In this document: positions 30,441 to 40,520 of the stretch, piece by piece
Layout of the letters: each line of letters starts with the position of its first letter
Position numbering within the stretch: position 1 is the stretch's first letter
Source: Noviherbaspirillum galbum
GTDB lineage: Bacteria > Pseudomonadota > Gammaproteobacteria > Burkholderiales > Burkholderiaceae_D
Reading direction: 5' to 3'
Assembly: GCF_010974945.1 (NCBI RefSeq)
Contig: NZ_JAAIVB010000038.1
Coordinates: 24,901 to 88,900, forward strand
DNA: 64,000 nt
Program-made: the position numbers and the translations under genes
Notes under the pieces: model-generated
Databases searched by the model: none
The model's input: the letters and a program-made list of their open reading frames with translations, nothing else
What the model was told of the DNA's origin: nothing

Positions 30441-32525
30441 ATGGCGGGGCAACTCAACCCTAACGTACTTCTGGCTGTGCCGCTGGCACCCTTGGCAGGT
30501 TCCGCGATCGCGGGCCTGTTCGGCACCAAGTTCTTCGGCAACAAGATCGGCCGGGCGGCATCGCATTCGGTCACGATCCTGGGCGTGCTGATCGCCTTCA
30601 TCCTCTCCTTCCAGACGCTCATGGCGGTCATGGACGGCGCCACCTACAACGGCACCGTCTACAACTGGATGACCGTAATGGGGCTCAAGCTGGAGGTCGG
30701 CTTCATGGTCGACAGCCTCACCGCCATGATGATGTGCGTGGTGACCTTCGTGTCGCTCATGGTGCACATCTACACCATCGGCTACATGGCCGACGACGAA
30801 GGCTACAACCGCTTCTTCGCCTACATCTCCCTCTTTACCTTCTCCATGCTCATGCTCGTCATGAGCAACAACTTCCTCCAGCTCTTCTTCGGCTGGGAGG
30901 CGGTCGGCCTGGTGTCCTACCTGCTCATCGGCTTCTGGTTCACGCGCCCGTCGGCGATCTTCGCCAACATGAAGGCCTTCCTGGTCAATCGCGTGGGCGA
31001 CTTCGGATTCATCCTGGGCATCGGCCTGCTGCTGGCCTATGCCGGTTCCATGAACTACACCGAAGTCTTCGCCAAGCGCGAGGAACTCGCCAAGCTGCTG
31101 CTGCCGGGCACCGACTGGATGCTGCTGTCCGTGGCCTGCATCTGCCTGTTCATCGGCGCCATGGGCAAGTCGGCGCAATTCCCGCTCCATGTCTGGCTGC
31201 CGGATTCCATGGAAGGTCCGACCCCGATCTCCGCGCTGATCCACGCCGCCACGATGGTAACCGCGGGCATCTTCATGGTTGCAAGGATGTCTCCGCTGTT
31301 CGAGCTGAGCGATACCGCCCTGTCGTTCGTGATCGTCATCGGCTCCATCACCGCGCTGTTCATGGGTTTCCTCGGCATCATCCAGAACGACATCAAGCGC
31401 GTAGTGGCCTACTCCACGCTTTCCCAGCTCGGCTACATGACCGTGGCGCTGGGCGCCTCGGCCTACTCGGTGGCAGTGTTCCACCTGATGACCCACGCCT
31501 TCTTCAAGGCCTTGCTGTTCCTTGGCGCCGGCGCGGTCATCATCGGCATGCACCATGACCAGGACATCCGCAACATGGGCGGTTTGCGCAAGTACATGCC
31601 CATCACCTGGATCACTTCGCTGCTCGGTTCGCTGGCGCTCATCGGCACGCCGTTCTTCTCCGGGTTCTACTCCAAGGACAGCATCATCGAAGCAGTGGCC
31701 GCTTCCCACATCCCGGGTTCGGGCTTTGCCCACTTCGCGGTGCTGGCCGGCGTGTTCGTGACAGCCTTCTACTCCTTCCGGATGTACTTCCTGGTATTCC
31801 ACGGGGAAGAGCGCTTCGGCAAGGCCCACGCGCATGACGAAGCGCACGGCCATGGCGCCGGCCATGCGGATGCCGGCCACGAAGAGGAAGACCATGACGG
31901 CGCGCACGACCACCATCACGGCCTGGCCCCCGGCGAAAAGCCGCACGAGGCGCCGTTGGTCGTGACGCTGCCCTTGATCCTGCTGGCGATTCCCTCGGTC
32001 GTGATCGGCTTCCTGGCCATCGGCCCGATGCTGTTCGGCGATTTCTTCAAGGGCGTGATCTTCGTGGGTGAAAACCACCACGCCATGCATGAACTGACCG
32101 AAGAATTCCACGGCGCGGTCGAAATGGGCATCCATGCATTCACCTCGGCGCCGTTCTGGCTGGCGCTGGCTGGGGTTGCCGCCTCCTACTACTGCTACAT
32201 GATCAATCCGCGCGTGCCGGCATGGTTCTTCAGCAAGTTCCATGGCATCTACACGCTGCTCGAGAACAAGTACTTCATGGACAAGATCAACGAGGCGGTG
32301 TTCGCCAAGGGCGCCCGCGTCCTGGGCGGCGGCCTGTCGACCGTTGGCGACCGCACCCTGATCGATGGCCTGGTGGTCAACGGCAGCGCGAAGATGGTGG
32401 GCTGGCTGTCCGCCCTGATCCGCCACTTCCAGTCCGGCTACATCTACCACTATGCATTCGTGATGATCCTCGGCGTGCTGTTCTTCCTGATGTATTTCAT
32501 GCCGTTCCCGTTGTTCGCCAAATAA
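30441..32525 (+). CDS. nuoL: NADH-quinone oxidoreductase subunit L
   Basis: A 694-aa antiporter-like proton-pumping subunit with about 16 helices and the long lateral C-terminal helix. Core motif GWEAVGLVSYLLIGFWF and GKSAQFPLHVWLPDSMEGPT / SALIHAATMVTAGIFM are present, with the pumping Lys and Glu residues. Unusual is a hydrophilic loop at residues about 462-494 with eleven His and many Asp/Glu (HDEAHGHGAGHADAGHEEED). Confidence 0.96.
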   Translation: MAGQLNPNVLLAVPLAPLAGSAIAGLFGTKFFGNKIGRAASHSVTILGVLIAFILSFQTLMAVMDGATYNGTVYNWMTVMGLKLEVGFMVDSLTAMMMCVVTFVSLMVHIYTIGYMADDEGYNRFFAYISLFTFSMLMLVMSNNFLQLFFGWEAVGLVSYLLIGFWFTRPSAIFANMKAFLVNRVGDFGFILGIGLLLAYAGSMNYTEVFAKREELAKLLLPGTDWMLLSVACICLFIGAMGKSAQFPLHVWLPDSMEGPTPISALIHAATMVTAGIFMVARMSPLFELSDTALSFVIVIGSITALFMGFLGIIQNDIKRVVAYSTLSQLGYMTVALGASAYSVAVFHLMTHAFFKALLFLGAGAVIIGMHHDQDIRNMGGLRKYMPITWITSLLGSLALIGTPFFSGFYSKDSIIEAVAASHIPGSGFAHFAVLAGVFVTAFYSFRMYFLVFHGEERFGKAHAHDEAHGHGAGHADAGHEEEDHDGAHDHHHGLAPGEKPHEAPLVVTLPLILLAIPSVVIGFLAIGPMLFGDFFKGVIFVGENHHAMHELTEEFHGAVEMGIHAFTSAPFWLALAGVAASYYCYMINPRVPAWFFSKFHGIYTLLENKYFMDKINEAVFAKGARVLGGGLSTVGDRTLIDGLVVNGSAKMVGWLSALIRHFQSGYIYHYAFVMILGVLFFLMYFMPFPLFAK

Positions 32526-32552
32526 GTTGGCCAAGTAGAGCAAATAACAACC

Positions 32553-34043
32553 ATGACGCAGTCAACTTTTCCTCTCCTGAGCCTCGCAATCTGGTTGCCG
32601 ATTGCGTTCGGACTCATCGTCCTGGCCGTCGGCCGTGACAGCAATCCCGGCCTGGTGCGCGGGGTCTCGCTCATCGGCTCGATCGTCAGCTTCCTCGCGA
32701 CCTTGCCGCTGATCAGCAATTTCGACAAGGCCGCGCACGGCGTGCAATTCGTCGAGAAGGCACCCTGGATCCAGCAGTTCAACGTCAGCTATGCGCTCGG
32801 CGTCGACGGCATCTCGGTCTGGTTCGTGCTGCTGACGGCCTTCATCACTGTCATCGTCGTGATCGCCGCCTGGGAAGTGATCGAGAAACGCGTCGCGCAG
32901 TACATGGGCGCCTTCCTGATCCTCTCCGGCCTGATGATCGGCGTGTTCTGCGCAACCGACGGCCTGCTGTTCTACGTTTTCTTCGAGGCGACCCTGATCC
33001 CGATGTTCATCATCATCGGCGTCTGGGGCGGACCGAACCGCGTCTATGCCGCGATCAAGTTCTTCCTGTACACGCTGCTGGGCTCGCTGCTGACCCTGGT
33101 TGCGATTCTCTACCTGTACTTCAAGGCGGGCGGCAGCTTTGACATCTTCGCGTGGCACAAGCTGGCTCTGCCGCTCAACGCCCAGATCCTAATCTTCCTG
33201 GCTTTCCTGATGGCCTTCGCGGTGAAGGTGCCGATGTGGCCGGTACACACCTGGCTGCCCGACGCGCACGTGGAAGCGCCTACCGGCGGTTCCGTGGTGC
33301 TGGCGGCGATCATGCTGAAGCTCGGCGCCTACGGTTTCCTGCGGTTCTCGCTGCCCATCGCGCCGGACGCCAGCCATGCGCTTTCCGGTTTCATCATCAC
33401 GCTCTCGCTGATCGCCGTGATCTACATCGGCCTGGTGGCGCTGGTGCAGGCGGACATGAAGAAGCTGGTTGCGTACTCCTCGATTGCGCACATGGGCTTC
33501 GTCACCCTCGGCTTCTTCGTCTTCAACGACATGGCGGTGCAGGGCGGCATCGTGCAGATGATTTCCCACGGTTTCGTGTCGGGCGCCATGTTCCTTTGCA
33601 TCGGCGTGCTCTACGACCGCATGCATTCCCGCCAGATCGCCGACTACGGCGGCGTGATCAACACCATGCCGCGCTTCGCCGCGTTCTTCGTCCTGTTCTC
33701 GCTGGCCAACTGCGGCCTGCCGGCGACCTCGGGATTCGTCGGCGAATTCATGGTCATCCTCGGCGCGGTGAAATTCAATTTCTGGATCGGCCTGCTGGCG
33801 GCAACCGCCCTGATCTTCGGCGCTGCCTATTCCCTGTGGCTGGTCAAGCGGGTGGTGTTCGGCGCCATCGGCAACAAGCATGTCGCCGAACTGACCGACC
33901 TCAACGGCCGCGAATTCGCGATGCTGGGCGTGCTGGCGATCGCCACGCTGGCCATGGGCCTGTATCCGGCGCCGTTCACCGACGTGATGCAAACCTCGGT
34001 GGCCGATCTGCTCCAGCATGTGTCGGTGTCGAAGATCAAGTAA
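32553..34043 (+). CDS. nuoM: NADH-quinone oxidoreductase subunit M
   Basis: A 496-aa antiporter-like subunit with about 14 helices. DGLLFYVFFEATLIPMFIII holds the conserved Glu, KVPMWPVHTWLPDAHVEAPT the half-helix and the pumping Lys region, and SSIAHMGFVTLGFFVF follows. Starts 27 bp after nuoL; followed by a 74-bp gap with a strong hairpin before nuoN. Confidence 0.96.
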   Translation: MTQSTFPLLSLAIWLPIAFGLIVLAVGRDSNPGLVRGVSLIGSIVSFLATLPLISNFDKAAHGVQFVEKAPWIQQFNVSYALGVDGISVWFVLLTAFITVIVVIAAWEVIEKRVAQYMGAFLILSGLMIGVFCATDGLLFYVFFEATLIPMFIIIGVWGGPNRVYAAIKFFLYTLLGSLLTLVAILYLYFKAGGSFDIFAWHKLALPLNAQILIFLAFLMAFAVKVPMWPVHTWLPDAHVEAPTGGSVVLAAIMLKLGAYGFLRFSLPIAPDASHALSGFIITLSLIAVIYIGLVALVQADMKKLVAYSSIAHMGFVTLGFFVFNDMAVQGGIVQMISHGFVSGAMFLCIGVLYDRMHSRQIADYGGVINTMPRFAAFFVLFSLANCGLPATSGFVGEFMVILGAVKFNFWIGLLAATALIFGAAYSLWLVKRVVFGAIGNKHVAELTDLNGREFAMLGVLAIATLAMGLYPAPFTDVMQTSVADLLQHVSVSKIK

Positions 34044-34065
34044 GTTCCGCGGTGGAAGTATGGTC

Positions 34066-34088
34066 GACGTGGCGGTGATCGCCACGTC
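34066..34088. repeat. 9-bp perfect hairpin between nuoM and nuoN
   Basis: GACGTGGCG (34066-34074), loop GTGAT, CGCCACGTC (34080-34088). No T-tract follows, so it is not an intrinsic terminator. It may act as an mRNA processing or 3'-end stabilising element inside the operon. Confidence 0.55.
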
Positions 34089-34117
34089 AGGGACCCAGCG
34101 ACGATAGTGAAAAACTC

Positions 34118-35596
34118 ATGAACCAAACTAACCTGATGCCGGTGTATCCGGAAATCTTCCTGCTGGTCGCCACCTCGGGGCTGCTGCTGCTCGACATGTT
34201 CCTCGGCGAGGCCAAGCGCGGCGTCACCCACCTGCTCAGCCTGGTGGTGCTGCTGGTGACGGCCATCCTTGCGATGCAGGACTATGGCTCGACCTACTAC
34301 ACCTTCAACCACATGTTCGTGGCCGATCCGATGGCCGCGCTGCTCAAGCTGTTCTGCTGCCTTGGCGTCGGGATCACGCTGATCTACTCGCGCCAGTACG
34401 CCGGCGACCGGCAGATGCTCAACGGCACGCTCGGCGGCGAGTTCTACGTGCTTGCCCTGTTCTCGCTGCTCGGACAGATGGTCATGATTTCCGGCAACAA
34501 CATGCTGATCGTGTACCTCGGCGTGGAGCTCATGTCCCTGTCGCTGTATGCGCTCGTCGCCCTGCGCCGCGGCCATGCGGTGTCGACCGAAGCCTCGATG
34601 AAGTACTTCATCCTCGGCGCGCTGTCCTCCGGTTTCCTGTTGTACGGCATCTCCATGCTCTACGGCGCGACGGGTTCGCTGGACCTGACGGAAATCGCCA
34701 AGGTCGCGGCATCCAATACCGTCAACCGCACCATCCTGGTCTTCGGCGTGGTGTTCGTCGTCGCCGGCCTTGCTTTCAAGCTCGGCGTCGTGCCCTTCCA
34801 CATGTGGGTGCCGGACGTGTACCAGGGAGCGCCCACCCCGGTCACGCTGCTGATCGGCGGCGCGCCCAAGCTGGCGGCGTTCGCCATCACCCTGCGCATG
34901 CTGGTGGAAGGCTTGTTCCCGCTCGCGATGGACTGGCAACAGATGCTCACCGTGCTGGCGGTGCTATCGATGGCGGTCGGCAACATCACCGCCATCGTGC
35001 AGACCAATCTCAAGCGCATGCTCGCCTATTCCACGATCGCGCAGATGGGCTTCATGCTGCTGGGCATGCTGGCCGGCGTGGTCAATGGCAACATGTCCTA
35101 CGCCGCCAATGCCTACAGCGCCGCGATGTTCTATTCGGTGACCTACGTGCTGACCACGCTCGGCACTTTCGGCATCATCTTGCTGCTGGCCCGTGCCGGC
35201 TTCGAAGCGGAAAACATCGACGACCTCAAGGGCCTCAACCAGCGCAGCCCCTGGTTCGCGCTCGTGATGCTGATCCTGATGTTCTCGCTGACCGGCATTC
35301 CGCCGACCGTCGGCTTCTACGCCAAGCTGGAAGTACTGCAGGCCGTGCTGAGCACCGGCCAGGTCTGGCTCGCGGTGGTATCCGTGCTGCTCTCCCTGAT
35401 CGGCGCCTTCTACTACCTGCGTGTCGTGAAAGCCATGTACTTCGACGAACCCGTCGACAACAGCCGCATCGAGGTCAGCGGCGGCATGCGCGCCACGCTG
35501 AGCATCAATGGCATCGCCGTCCTGCTGCTCGGCATCCTGCCCGGTCCGCTGATGGCCTTGTGCGCGACGGCGATCGTCAAGACCCTGACTTCCTGA
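34118..35596 (+). CDS. nuoN: NADH-quinone oxidoreductase subunit N
   Basis: A 492-aa antiporter-like subunit, the third proton pump module, about 14 helices. [20 protein letters not shown] carries the conserved Glu, [20 protein letters not shown] is the Lys-containing motif, and [16 protein letters not shown] the second half. Last of the fourteen complex I genes; the DUF2818 gene starts 3 bp after its stop. Confidence 0.96.
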   Translation: MNQTNLMPVYPEIFLLVATSGLLLLDMFLGEAKRGVTHLLSLVVLLVTAILAMQDYGSTYYTFNHMFVADPMAALLKLFCCLGVGITLIYSRQYAGDRQMLNGTLGGEFYVLALFSLLGQMVMISGNNMLIVYLGVELMSLSLYALVALRRGHAVSTEASMKYFILGALSSGFLLYGISMLYGATGSLDLTEIAKVAASNTVNRTILVFGVVFVVAGLAFKLGVVPFHMWVPDVYQGAPTPVTLLIGGAPKLAAFAITLRMLVEGLFPLAMDWQQMLTVLAVLSMAVGNITAIVQTNLKRMLAYSTIAQMGFMLLGMLAGVVNGNMSYAANAYSAAMFYSVTYVLTTLGTFGIILLLARAGFEAENIDDLKGLNQRSPWFALVMLILMFSLTGIPPTVGFYAKLEVLQAVLSTGQVWLAVVSVLLSLIGAFYYLRVVKAMYFDEPVDNSRIEVSGGMRATLSINGIAVLLLGILPGPLMALCATAIVKTLTS

Positions 35597-35599
35597 TCC

Positions 35600-35905
35600 G
35601 TGGAGGCGTCTTCCTCGGCGTGGATCGTCATTCTCCTTGGCATCGCCGCGGCCAACCTGCCTTTCGTGAATGAGCGCCTGTTCGGGCTCATTCCCGTCTC
35701 GCGCGAGCGCAAGCCGCTGTGGATGCGCCTTCTTGAGCTGATCGTCCTGTATTTCCTCGTCGGCCTGGTCGGATACCTGATCGAATCCCGGATCGGCAAC
35801 GTCTTCAGCCAGACCTGGGAGTTCTATGCGATCACGGCCTGCCTCTTCCTGGTGCTCGCCTTCCCCGGTTTCGTCTTCCGCTATCTTCGCCGCCATCGTC
35901 AATAG
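35600..35905 (+). CDS. DUF2818 membrane protein, downstream of nuoN
   Basis: A 101-aa hydrophobic protein with three predicted helices (AWIVILLGIAAANLPFV, LLELIVLYFLVGLVGYLI and ITACLFLVLAFPGFVF). GTG start three bases after nuoN, so it is translated with the operon. The family regularly follows nuoN in betaproteobacteria, suggesting a complex I accessory or assembly role; that is inference from position. Confidence 0.85.
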   Translation: MEASSSAWIVILLGIAAANLPFVNERLFGLIPVSRERKPLWMRLLELIVLYFLVGLVGYLIESRIGNVFSQTWEFYAITACLFLVLAFPGFVFRYLRRHRQ

Positions 35906-35992
35906 ATCCGGCGTTCAAGTGCTTGATCTGTGGTAACCGCTTGCCCGGCCGCCGTGTCAAAATCTCCGGCATGTCGTTGAATGGAGCATCCG

Positions 35993-36544
35993 ATGGAGCA
36001 TCTGCAGGAAACCCAAGTCGATACCGCCGTGGCCTACGAAGGCCATTTCCTCAAGGTCCAGAAGGACACCATCCGTCTCCCCGACGGCAAAACCACCAAG
36101 CGTGAATACATCAAGCATCCGGGCGCCGTCGTCGTGCTCCCGGTATTCGACGATGGCTCCATCCTGCTCGAGCGGCAATTCCGCTACCCCTTGCGACAGG
36201 TTTTCATCGAGTACCCCGCGGGCAAGATCGACCCGGGCGAAGAGTCCCTAGCATGCGCGAAGCGCGAGCTGCTGGAGGAAACCGGCTACACCGCGACGGA
36301 ATGGCAGTTTGTCTGCACCATCCACAACGCCATCGCCTACTCGGATGAGCATCTCGACATCTTCCTCGCGCGCGGCTTGACCGCGGGCGACGCCAAGCTG
36401 GATGAGGGCGAATTCCTCGAAACCTTCAAGGCCACCTTGCCCGAGATGCTGCAATGGATCCGGGAAGGGAAGGTGAGCGACGTGAAGACGGTCATCGGCA
36501 CCTTCTGGCTCGACAAGATCCTCAAGGGAGAATGGACGCTCTGA
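35993..36544 (+). CDS. nudF: Nudix hydrolase, ADP-ribose pyrophosphatase type
   Basis: A 183-aa Nudix enzyme. The complete Nudix box G-x5-E-x7-REUxEExGU is present as GKIDPGEESLACAKREL followed by LEETGY. The preceding FRYPLRQVFIEYPAGKIDPG is typical of ADP-ribose pyrophosphatases. I prefer ATG 35993, which has GGAG six bases upstream; ATG 35981 would add four residues (MEHP). The substrate is inferred from subgroup resemblance. Ends 20 bp before a terminator. Confidence 0.85.
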   Translation: MEHLQETQVDTAVAYEGHFLKVQKDTIRLPDGKTTKREYIKHPGAVVVLPVFDDGSILLERQFRYPLRQVFIEYPAGKIDPGEESLACAKRELLEETGYTATEWQFVCTIHNAIAYSDEHLDIFLARGLTAGDAKLDEGEFLETFKATLPEMLQWIREGKVSDVKTVIGTFWLDKILKGEWTL

Positions 36545-36564
36545 CCGGCGCGCAGTCCTGAAAT

Positions 36565-36593
36565 AAAAAAGCCGCTTGGAAGCGGCTTTTTTT
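36565..36593. terminator. Bidirectional terminator between nudF and etf-QO
   Basis: AAAAAAGCCGCTT (36565-36577) and AAGCGGCTTTTTT (36580-36592) with T-tract on both strands, between convergent genes. Confidence 0.9.
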
Positions 36594-36648
36594 ATTGCGT
36601 TTCACCCGCGAGAAGGCTTCATCCAGACATCCTCCAGGCGGACATGCA

Positions 36649-38325
36649 TCACATGTTCGGGTAGTTCGGCCCGCCGCCGCCCTCCGGCGTCACCCACACG
36701 ATGTTCTGCGTCGGATCCTTGATGTCGCAGGTCTTGCAATGCACGCAGTTCTGCGCATTGATCTGCAAGCGCTCATCCCCCGCATCGTTCTTCACATACT
36801 CGTACACGCCCGCCGGGCAGTAGCGCTGCTCCGGCCCCGCATACTTCGCCAGGTTGATCTTCACCGGCACCGTCGGATCCTTCAGCGTCAGGTGCGCCGG
36901 CTGTTCTTCCGCATGGTTGGTGTTCGAGATGAACACCGAGGAGAGCCGGTCGAAGGTCAGCTTGCCATCCGGCTTCGGATATTGGATGGGCTGGAAGTCC
37001 GACGCCGGGCGCAGGCATTCGTGGTCGGCATGCTTGTGGCGCAGGGTCCAGGGCGCCTTGCCCTTGAACAGCACCTGGTCGATGCCCACCATCAGCGTGC
37101 CTTTGTACAGCCCCTGCGTCATGAACGGCTTGAAGTTGCGGCCTTTGTACAGCTCTTCCTTCAGCCACGACTTCTCGAACGCTTCCGGGAAGGCCGTCAG
37201 CTCGTCGTACTGCCGGTTCTCGCCCAGCGCCGCGAACGCCGCCTCGGCCGCCATCATGCCGGTCTTGATCGCGGCATGGCTGCCCTTGATGCGGGATGCA
37301 TTCAGGAAGCCGGCGTCGCAGCCGATCAGCACGCCGCCCGGGAAGGTCAGCTTGGGCAGCGACTGCAGGCCGCCGGCGACCAGTGCGCGGGCGCCGTAGG
37401 AAATGCGCTTGCCGCCCTCGAAGAACTTGCGGATCTCCGGGTGCGTCTTGTAGCGCTGGAACTCTTCATACGGCGACAGGTAGGGGTTCTGGTAGGCCAG
37501 GCCGACCACGAAGCCCACCGCCACCTGGTTGTTGTCCATGTGGTAGAGGAAGGAACCGCCATAGGTGTCGGCGTCGAGCGGCCAGCCGGCGGTATGGATC
37601 ACCAGGCCGGGCTTGTGCTTGGCCGGATCGATCTCCCACAGTTCCTTGATGCCGATGGCATAGGTCTGCGGATCACGGCCCTTGTTGAGCTCGAACTTGC
37701 TCATGAGCTGCTTGCCCAGGTGGCCGCGCGCGCCTTCGGCGAAGAAGGTGTACTTCGCATGCAGCTCCATGCCGAGCTGGAAGCTGTCGGTCGGGTTGCC
37801 ATGGCGGTCGATGCCCATGTTGCCGGTGGCCACGCCCTTGACCGAGCCGTCGTCGTTGTAGAGCACCTCGGCGGCGGGGAAGCCGGGGAAGATTTCCACG
37901 CCCAGGCTCTCGGCCTGCTGGCCCAGCCAGCGCACGACGTTGGCCAGGGAGATGACGTAGTTGCCGTGGTTCTGGAAGCAGGCCGGCAGCGCCCACTCGG
38001 GCGTCTTGTAGGCCTTCTGTTCGGTGAGGAACATGAAGCGGTCTTCGGTGACGGCGGTATCGAGCGGCGCGCCCATTTCCTTCCAGTTGGGGAAGAGCTC
38101 GTTCATGGCGATCGGGTCCATGACCGCACCGGAGAGAATGTGGGCGCCGATCTCGGAGCCTTTCTCGAGCACGCAGACCGAGACCTCGCGGTTCTGTTCG
38201 GCGGCGAGCTGCTTGAGGCGGATGGCGGCAGAGAGGCCGGCGGGACCGCCGCCGACGATAACCACGTCGTATTCCATCGCTTCGCGCGGGCCGTATTGTT
38301 CGATGAGGTCTTGAGTCTGCGTCAT
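36649..38325 (-). CDS. etfD: Electron transfer flavoprotein-ubiquinone oxidoreductase
   Basis: A 558-aa inner-membrane-associated enzyme passing electrons from reduced ETF (fatty- and amino-acid dehydrogenases) to ubiquinone. FAD-binding motif [20 protein letters not shown] near the N-terminus. The C-terminal [4Fe-4S] domain has [19 protein letters not shown] with another Cys further upstream ([10 protein letters not shown]). Start ATG 38325 has AGGTG seven bases upstream; the GTG at 38334 has none. It lies near SDR, thioesterase and scoAB genes, fitting acyl-CoA catabolism. Also called etf-QO. Confidence 0.94.
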   Translation of the reverse strand: MTQTQDLIEQYGPREAMEYDVVIVGGGPAGLSAAIRLKQLAAEQNREVSVCVLEKGSEIGAHILSGAVMDPIAMNELFPNWKEMGAPLDTAVTEDRFMFLTEQKAYKTPEWALPACFQNHGNYVISLANVVRWLGQQAESLGVEIFPGFPAAEVLYNDDGSVKGVATGNMGIDRHGNPTDSFQLGMELHAKYTFFAEGARGHLGKQLMSKFELNKGRDPQTYAIGIKELWEIDPAKHKPGLVIHTAGWPLDADTYGGSFLYHMDNNQVAVGFVVGLAYQNPYLSPYEEFQRYKTHPEIRKFFEGGKRISYGARALVAGGLQSLPKLTFPGGVLIGCDAGFLNASRIKGSHAAIKTGMMAAEAAFAALGENRQYDELTAFPEAFEKSWLKEELYKGRNFKPFMTQGLYKGTLMVGIDQVLFKGKAPWTLRHKHADHECLRPASDFQPIQYPKPDGKLTFDRLSSVFISNTNHAEEQPAHLTLKDPTVPVKINLAKYAGPEQRYCPAGVYEYVKNDAGDERLQINAQNCVHCKTCDIKDPTQNIVWVTPEGGGGPNYPNM

Positions 38326-38385
38326 GGATGTCACCTGGTTAGAATTTTTTCGAACGACTGTGCTAATTGTCGTGGATTTTGCGAC

Positions 38386-38407
38386 AGAATGCTAGACGCA
38401 ACATTCT
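38386..38407. repeat. Inverted repeat AGAATG-N10-CATTCT upstream of etf-QO
   Basis: AGAATG (38386-38391) and CATTCT (38402-38407), spaced 10 bp, 60-80 bp before the etf-QO start. A dyad of this size could be an operator, but nothing in the window tells which regulator would bind. Confidence 0.3.
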
Positions 38408-38591
38408 AGAAACCGTTCCGCGGCGGGCTTTTCTTCGCCCGGACGGACGCATGGCGGCGCGCAAACTATGTAATCATAGCGGCTCCTGCCGGCGCGGCTT
38501 CTTGCGCCGTCCGGCCCGCCTTCCATGCCCCGCCCGTGCGCGCGGGCACGTGACTGTAGATGAAGTTTCCCCTAAGAACAAGGAGTACACC

Positions 38592-39368
38592 GTGGGAATC
38601 GAAACCAATTTCGAAGGAAAGATTGCATTGATCACCGGCGCATCCAGCGGCCTTGGCGCCCGCTTCGCGAAGGTGCTCGCGAAGGGCGGGGCGCAGGTCG
38701 TCCTGGCTTCCCGGCGCGTCGAACGGCTCAAGGAGCTGCGCGCGGAAATCGAATCGGAAGGCGGCGCAGCCCACGTCGTGACGCTCGACGTGACCGACTA
38801 CGGCAGCATCAAGGCGGCGATTGCCCATGCAGAGACCGAGGCCGGCCCGATCGACATCCTGGTCAACAACTCCGGCGTCTCGACCACGCAGCGCCTGATC
38901 GACGTCACGCCCGACGACTACGCCTTCGTCATGGATACCAACCAGCGCGGCGCCTTTTTCGTGGCCCAGGAAACCGCCAAGCGCATGATTGCCCGCGCCA
39001 AGGGCGACCCGCGCAAGCAGCACCGCATCATCAACATCGCCTCGGTCGCCGGACTGCGCATCCTGCCGCAGATCGGCATCTACTGCATGAGCAAGGCCGC
39101 GGTCGTGCACATGACCAAGTCCATGGCGGTGGAATGGGGCCGCTACGGCATCAACGTCAATGCGATCTGCCCCGGCTACATCGAGACGGAGATCAATTCC
39201 GATTACTTCGCGACCGAGCAGGGCAAGACCCTCATCAACATGCTGCCGCGCAAGCGCCTCGGCACGCCGGAAGACCTCGATGGCCTGCTGCTTCTGCTCG
39301 CCTCCGACGAATCGCGCTTCATCAACGGCGCGATCATGGCCGCCGACGACGGCATGAGCGCGGCATGA
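38592..39368 (+). CDS. Short-chain dehydrogenase/reductase (SDR)
   Basis: A 258-aa classical SDR. NAD(P)-binding TGASSGLGARFAKVLA, the NNSG motif, the active-site Ser in INIASVAGLR and Tyr-x3-Lys (YCMSK) are all present. GTG start with AAGGAG seven bases upstream (38579-38584); the preceding in-frame stretch looks non-coding. The following thioesterase gene overlaps it by 4 bases (ATGA), so the two act together, probably on a CoA-linked or aromatic substrate. Exact substrate unknown. Confidence 0.88.
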   Translation: MGIETNFEGKIALITGASSGLGARFAKVLAKGGAQVVLASRRVERLKELRAEIESEGGAAHVVTLDVTDYGSIKAAIAHAETEAGPIDILVNNSGVSTTQRLIDVTPDDYAFVMDTNQRGAFFVAQETAKRMIARAKGDPRKQHRIINIASVAGLRILPQIGIYCMSKAAVVHMTKSMAVEWGRYGINVNAICPGYIETEINSDYFATEQGKTLINMLPRKRLGTPEDLDGLLLLLASDESRFINGAIMAADDGMSAA

Positions 39369-39781
39369 GCGACGCCACGCCGATGAAGCTGGTCCATACC
39401 ATGCGCATGCCGATCCGCTGGGGCGACATGGATGCCATGGGGCACGTCAACAACACGGTCTATTTCCGCTACATGGAGACGGCGCGCATCGACTGGTTCA
39501 CCCGGGTCGGGTGCGAGCCGGATCCCTCGGGCGAAGGGCCGGTGATCATCAATGCCCGCTGCACCTTCATCAAGCAGCTGAAATACCCGGGCGAGATCGA
39601 GGTCAGGACCTACGTCGGGCAGCCGGGGCGCACCAGCTTCGAGATGACGCACGAGATCCGCCGCGTGGACGCGCCGGAGGTGCTGGCCGCGGAGGGCGGG
39701 GCGAAGACGGTGTGGGTGAACTTTCCGGCGGAGAAGTCGGCGCCGTTGCCGGCGTGGTTGCGGGAGGTGGTGGGAGGGTGA
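39365..39781 (+). CDS. Acyl-CoA thioesterase, 4-hydroxybenzoyl-CoA type hotdog fold
   Basis: A 138-aa hotdog-fold enzyme. RWGDMDAMGHVNNTVYFRYM contains the catalytic Asp and the HVNN motif of the 4HBT/YbgC group. Hydrolyses acyl-CoA to acid and CoA; chain or ring preference is not evident. Start ATG 39365 overlaps the SDR stop (ATGA), giving a two-gene operon. Confidence 0.87.
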   Translation: MSDATPMKLVHTMRMPIRWGDMDAMGHVNNTVYFRYMETARIDWFTRVGCEPDPSGEGPVIINARCTFIKQLKYPGEIEVRTYVGQPGRTSFEMTHEIRRVDAPEVLAAEGGAKTVWVNFPAEKSAPLPAWLREVVGG

Positions 39782-39817
39782 GGTCGCTGGCCCGGCGGTT
39801 ACGTTGCCCCGGACCAC

Positions 39818-39862
39818 CGAAATGGGATTCCCGCCTTCGCGGGAATGACAGAGGTAGACGGG
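39818..39862. repeat. Dispersed palindromic repeat, copy A
   Basis: Core ATTCCCGCCTTCGCGGGAAT (39827-39846), an 8-bp stem with a CTTC loop, flanked by ACCGAAATGGG and GACAGAGGTAG. On the other strand it matches copy D at 49.16 kb including the flank CTACCTCTGTC. It sits between the convergent thioesterase and PAS-LuxR genes. Confidence 0.75.
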
Positions 39863-39912
39863 AATGAGAGAGGTAGGCGCGAACCAGCTCCAGGCCGCCA
39901 AACCCCTTCTGT

Positions 39913-40488
39913 CTATCCCGTCACCCCCACCAGCCTGTGCACCAGCTCACTCGACGTCGACGCCGAAAACTTCCGCATCAGCTTCGCCCGATGCATCTCC
40001 ACCGTCCGCGGGCTCAGCCCGACCTGCCGCGCGATCAGCTTGCTGGTCTTGCCCTCCACGAGCAGCGCGGCGATCTCCCGCTCGCGCGGGGTGAGCTCGG
40101 CGGTGACCGGCCGCTTCGCGCTCAAATCCTCGAAAGTCCAGATGCCGGCCGCATGCGGGTCGTCATGGATCAAGGAACGTCCGCTGACATGGCACCAGAA
40201 TAGCTCCTGGTTCGCGCGCTTCATGATGCGTTCGTCGGAATACACGCCCTTGGCGCTCATGATGGGCACGATGCGGGCGCCGGTGCGCTCGAATTCGTCG
40301 AGAGTAGGGTAGAGTACCCGGAAGGACTGGCCCACCAGTTCGCCGGCCGCGTAACCGAACATCGCCGCCAAGGCGTCGTTGCAAGCATGGATCACCCGGT
40401 GCTGGGAAACGCACATGCCCACGGGCGCATGCTGGAAAATGGTTTCGAAACTGATGTCGAGCGGAACGGTCATGGCCGGGGCGGGCAT
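39913..40488 (-). CDS. PAS domain LuxR-type transcriptional regulator
   Basis: About 191 aa. An N-terminal PAS domain (residues about 10-120: FETIFQHAPVGMCVSQHRVI ... GIWTFEDLS) is joined to a C-terminal LuxR/GerE helix-turn-helix (ELTPREREIAALLVEGKTSK, VGLSPRTVEMHRAKLMRKF). No receiver domain or membrane segment, so it is a one-component sensor of an internal ligand. Start is uncertain: ATGs at 40497, 40488 and 40473 are in frame and none has a strong ribosome site. It is divergent from scoAB, 133 bp apart, so it is probably their regulator. Confidence 0.85.
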   Translation of the reverse strand: MPAPAMTVPLDISFETIFQHAPVGMCVSQHRVIHACNDALAAMFGYAAGELVGQSFRVLYPTLDEFERTGARIVPIMSAKGVYSDERIMKRANQELFWCHVSGRSLIHDDPHAAGIWTFEDLSAKRPVTAELTPREREIAALLVEGKTSKLIARQVGLSPRTVEMHRAKLMRKFSASTSSELVHRLVGVTG

Positions 40489-40520
40489 TATCCACATCCA
40501 AAATTGGTATTTTTACGGTA

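Noticed and set aside
30411..32543. 710-aa His/Glu-rich minus-strand frame opposite nuoL
   Set aside because: Exactly antisense to nuoL, highly biased composition and no ribosome site; shadow frame.
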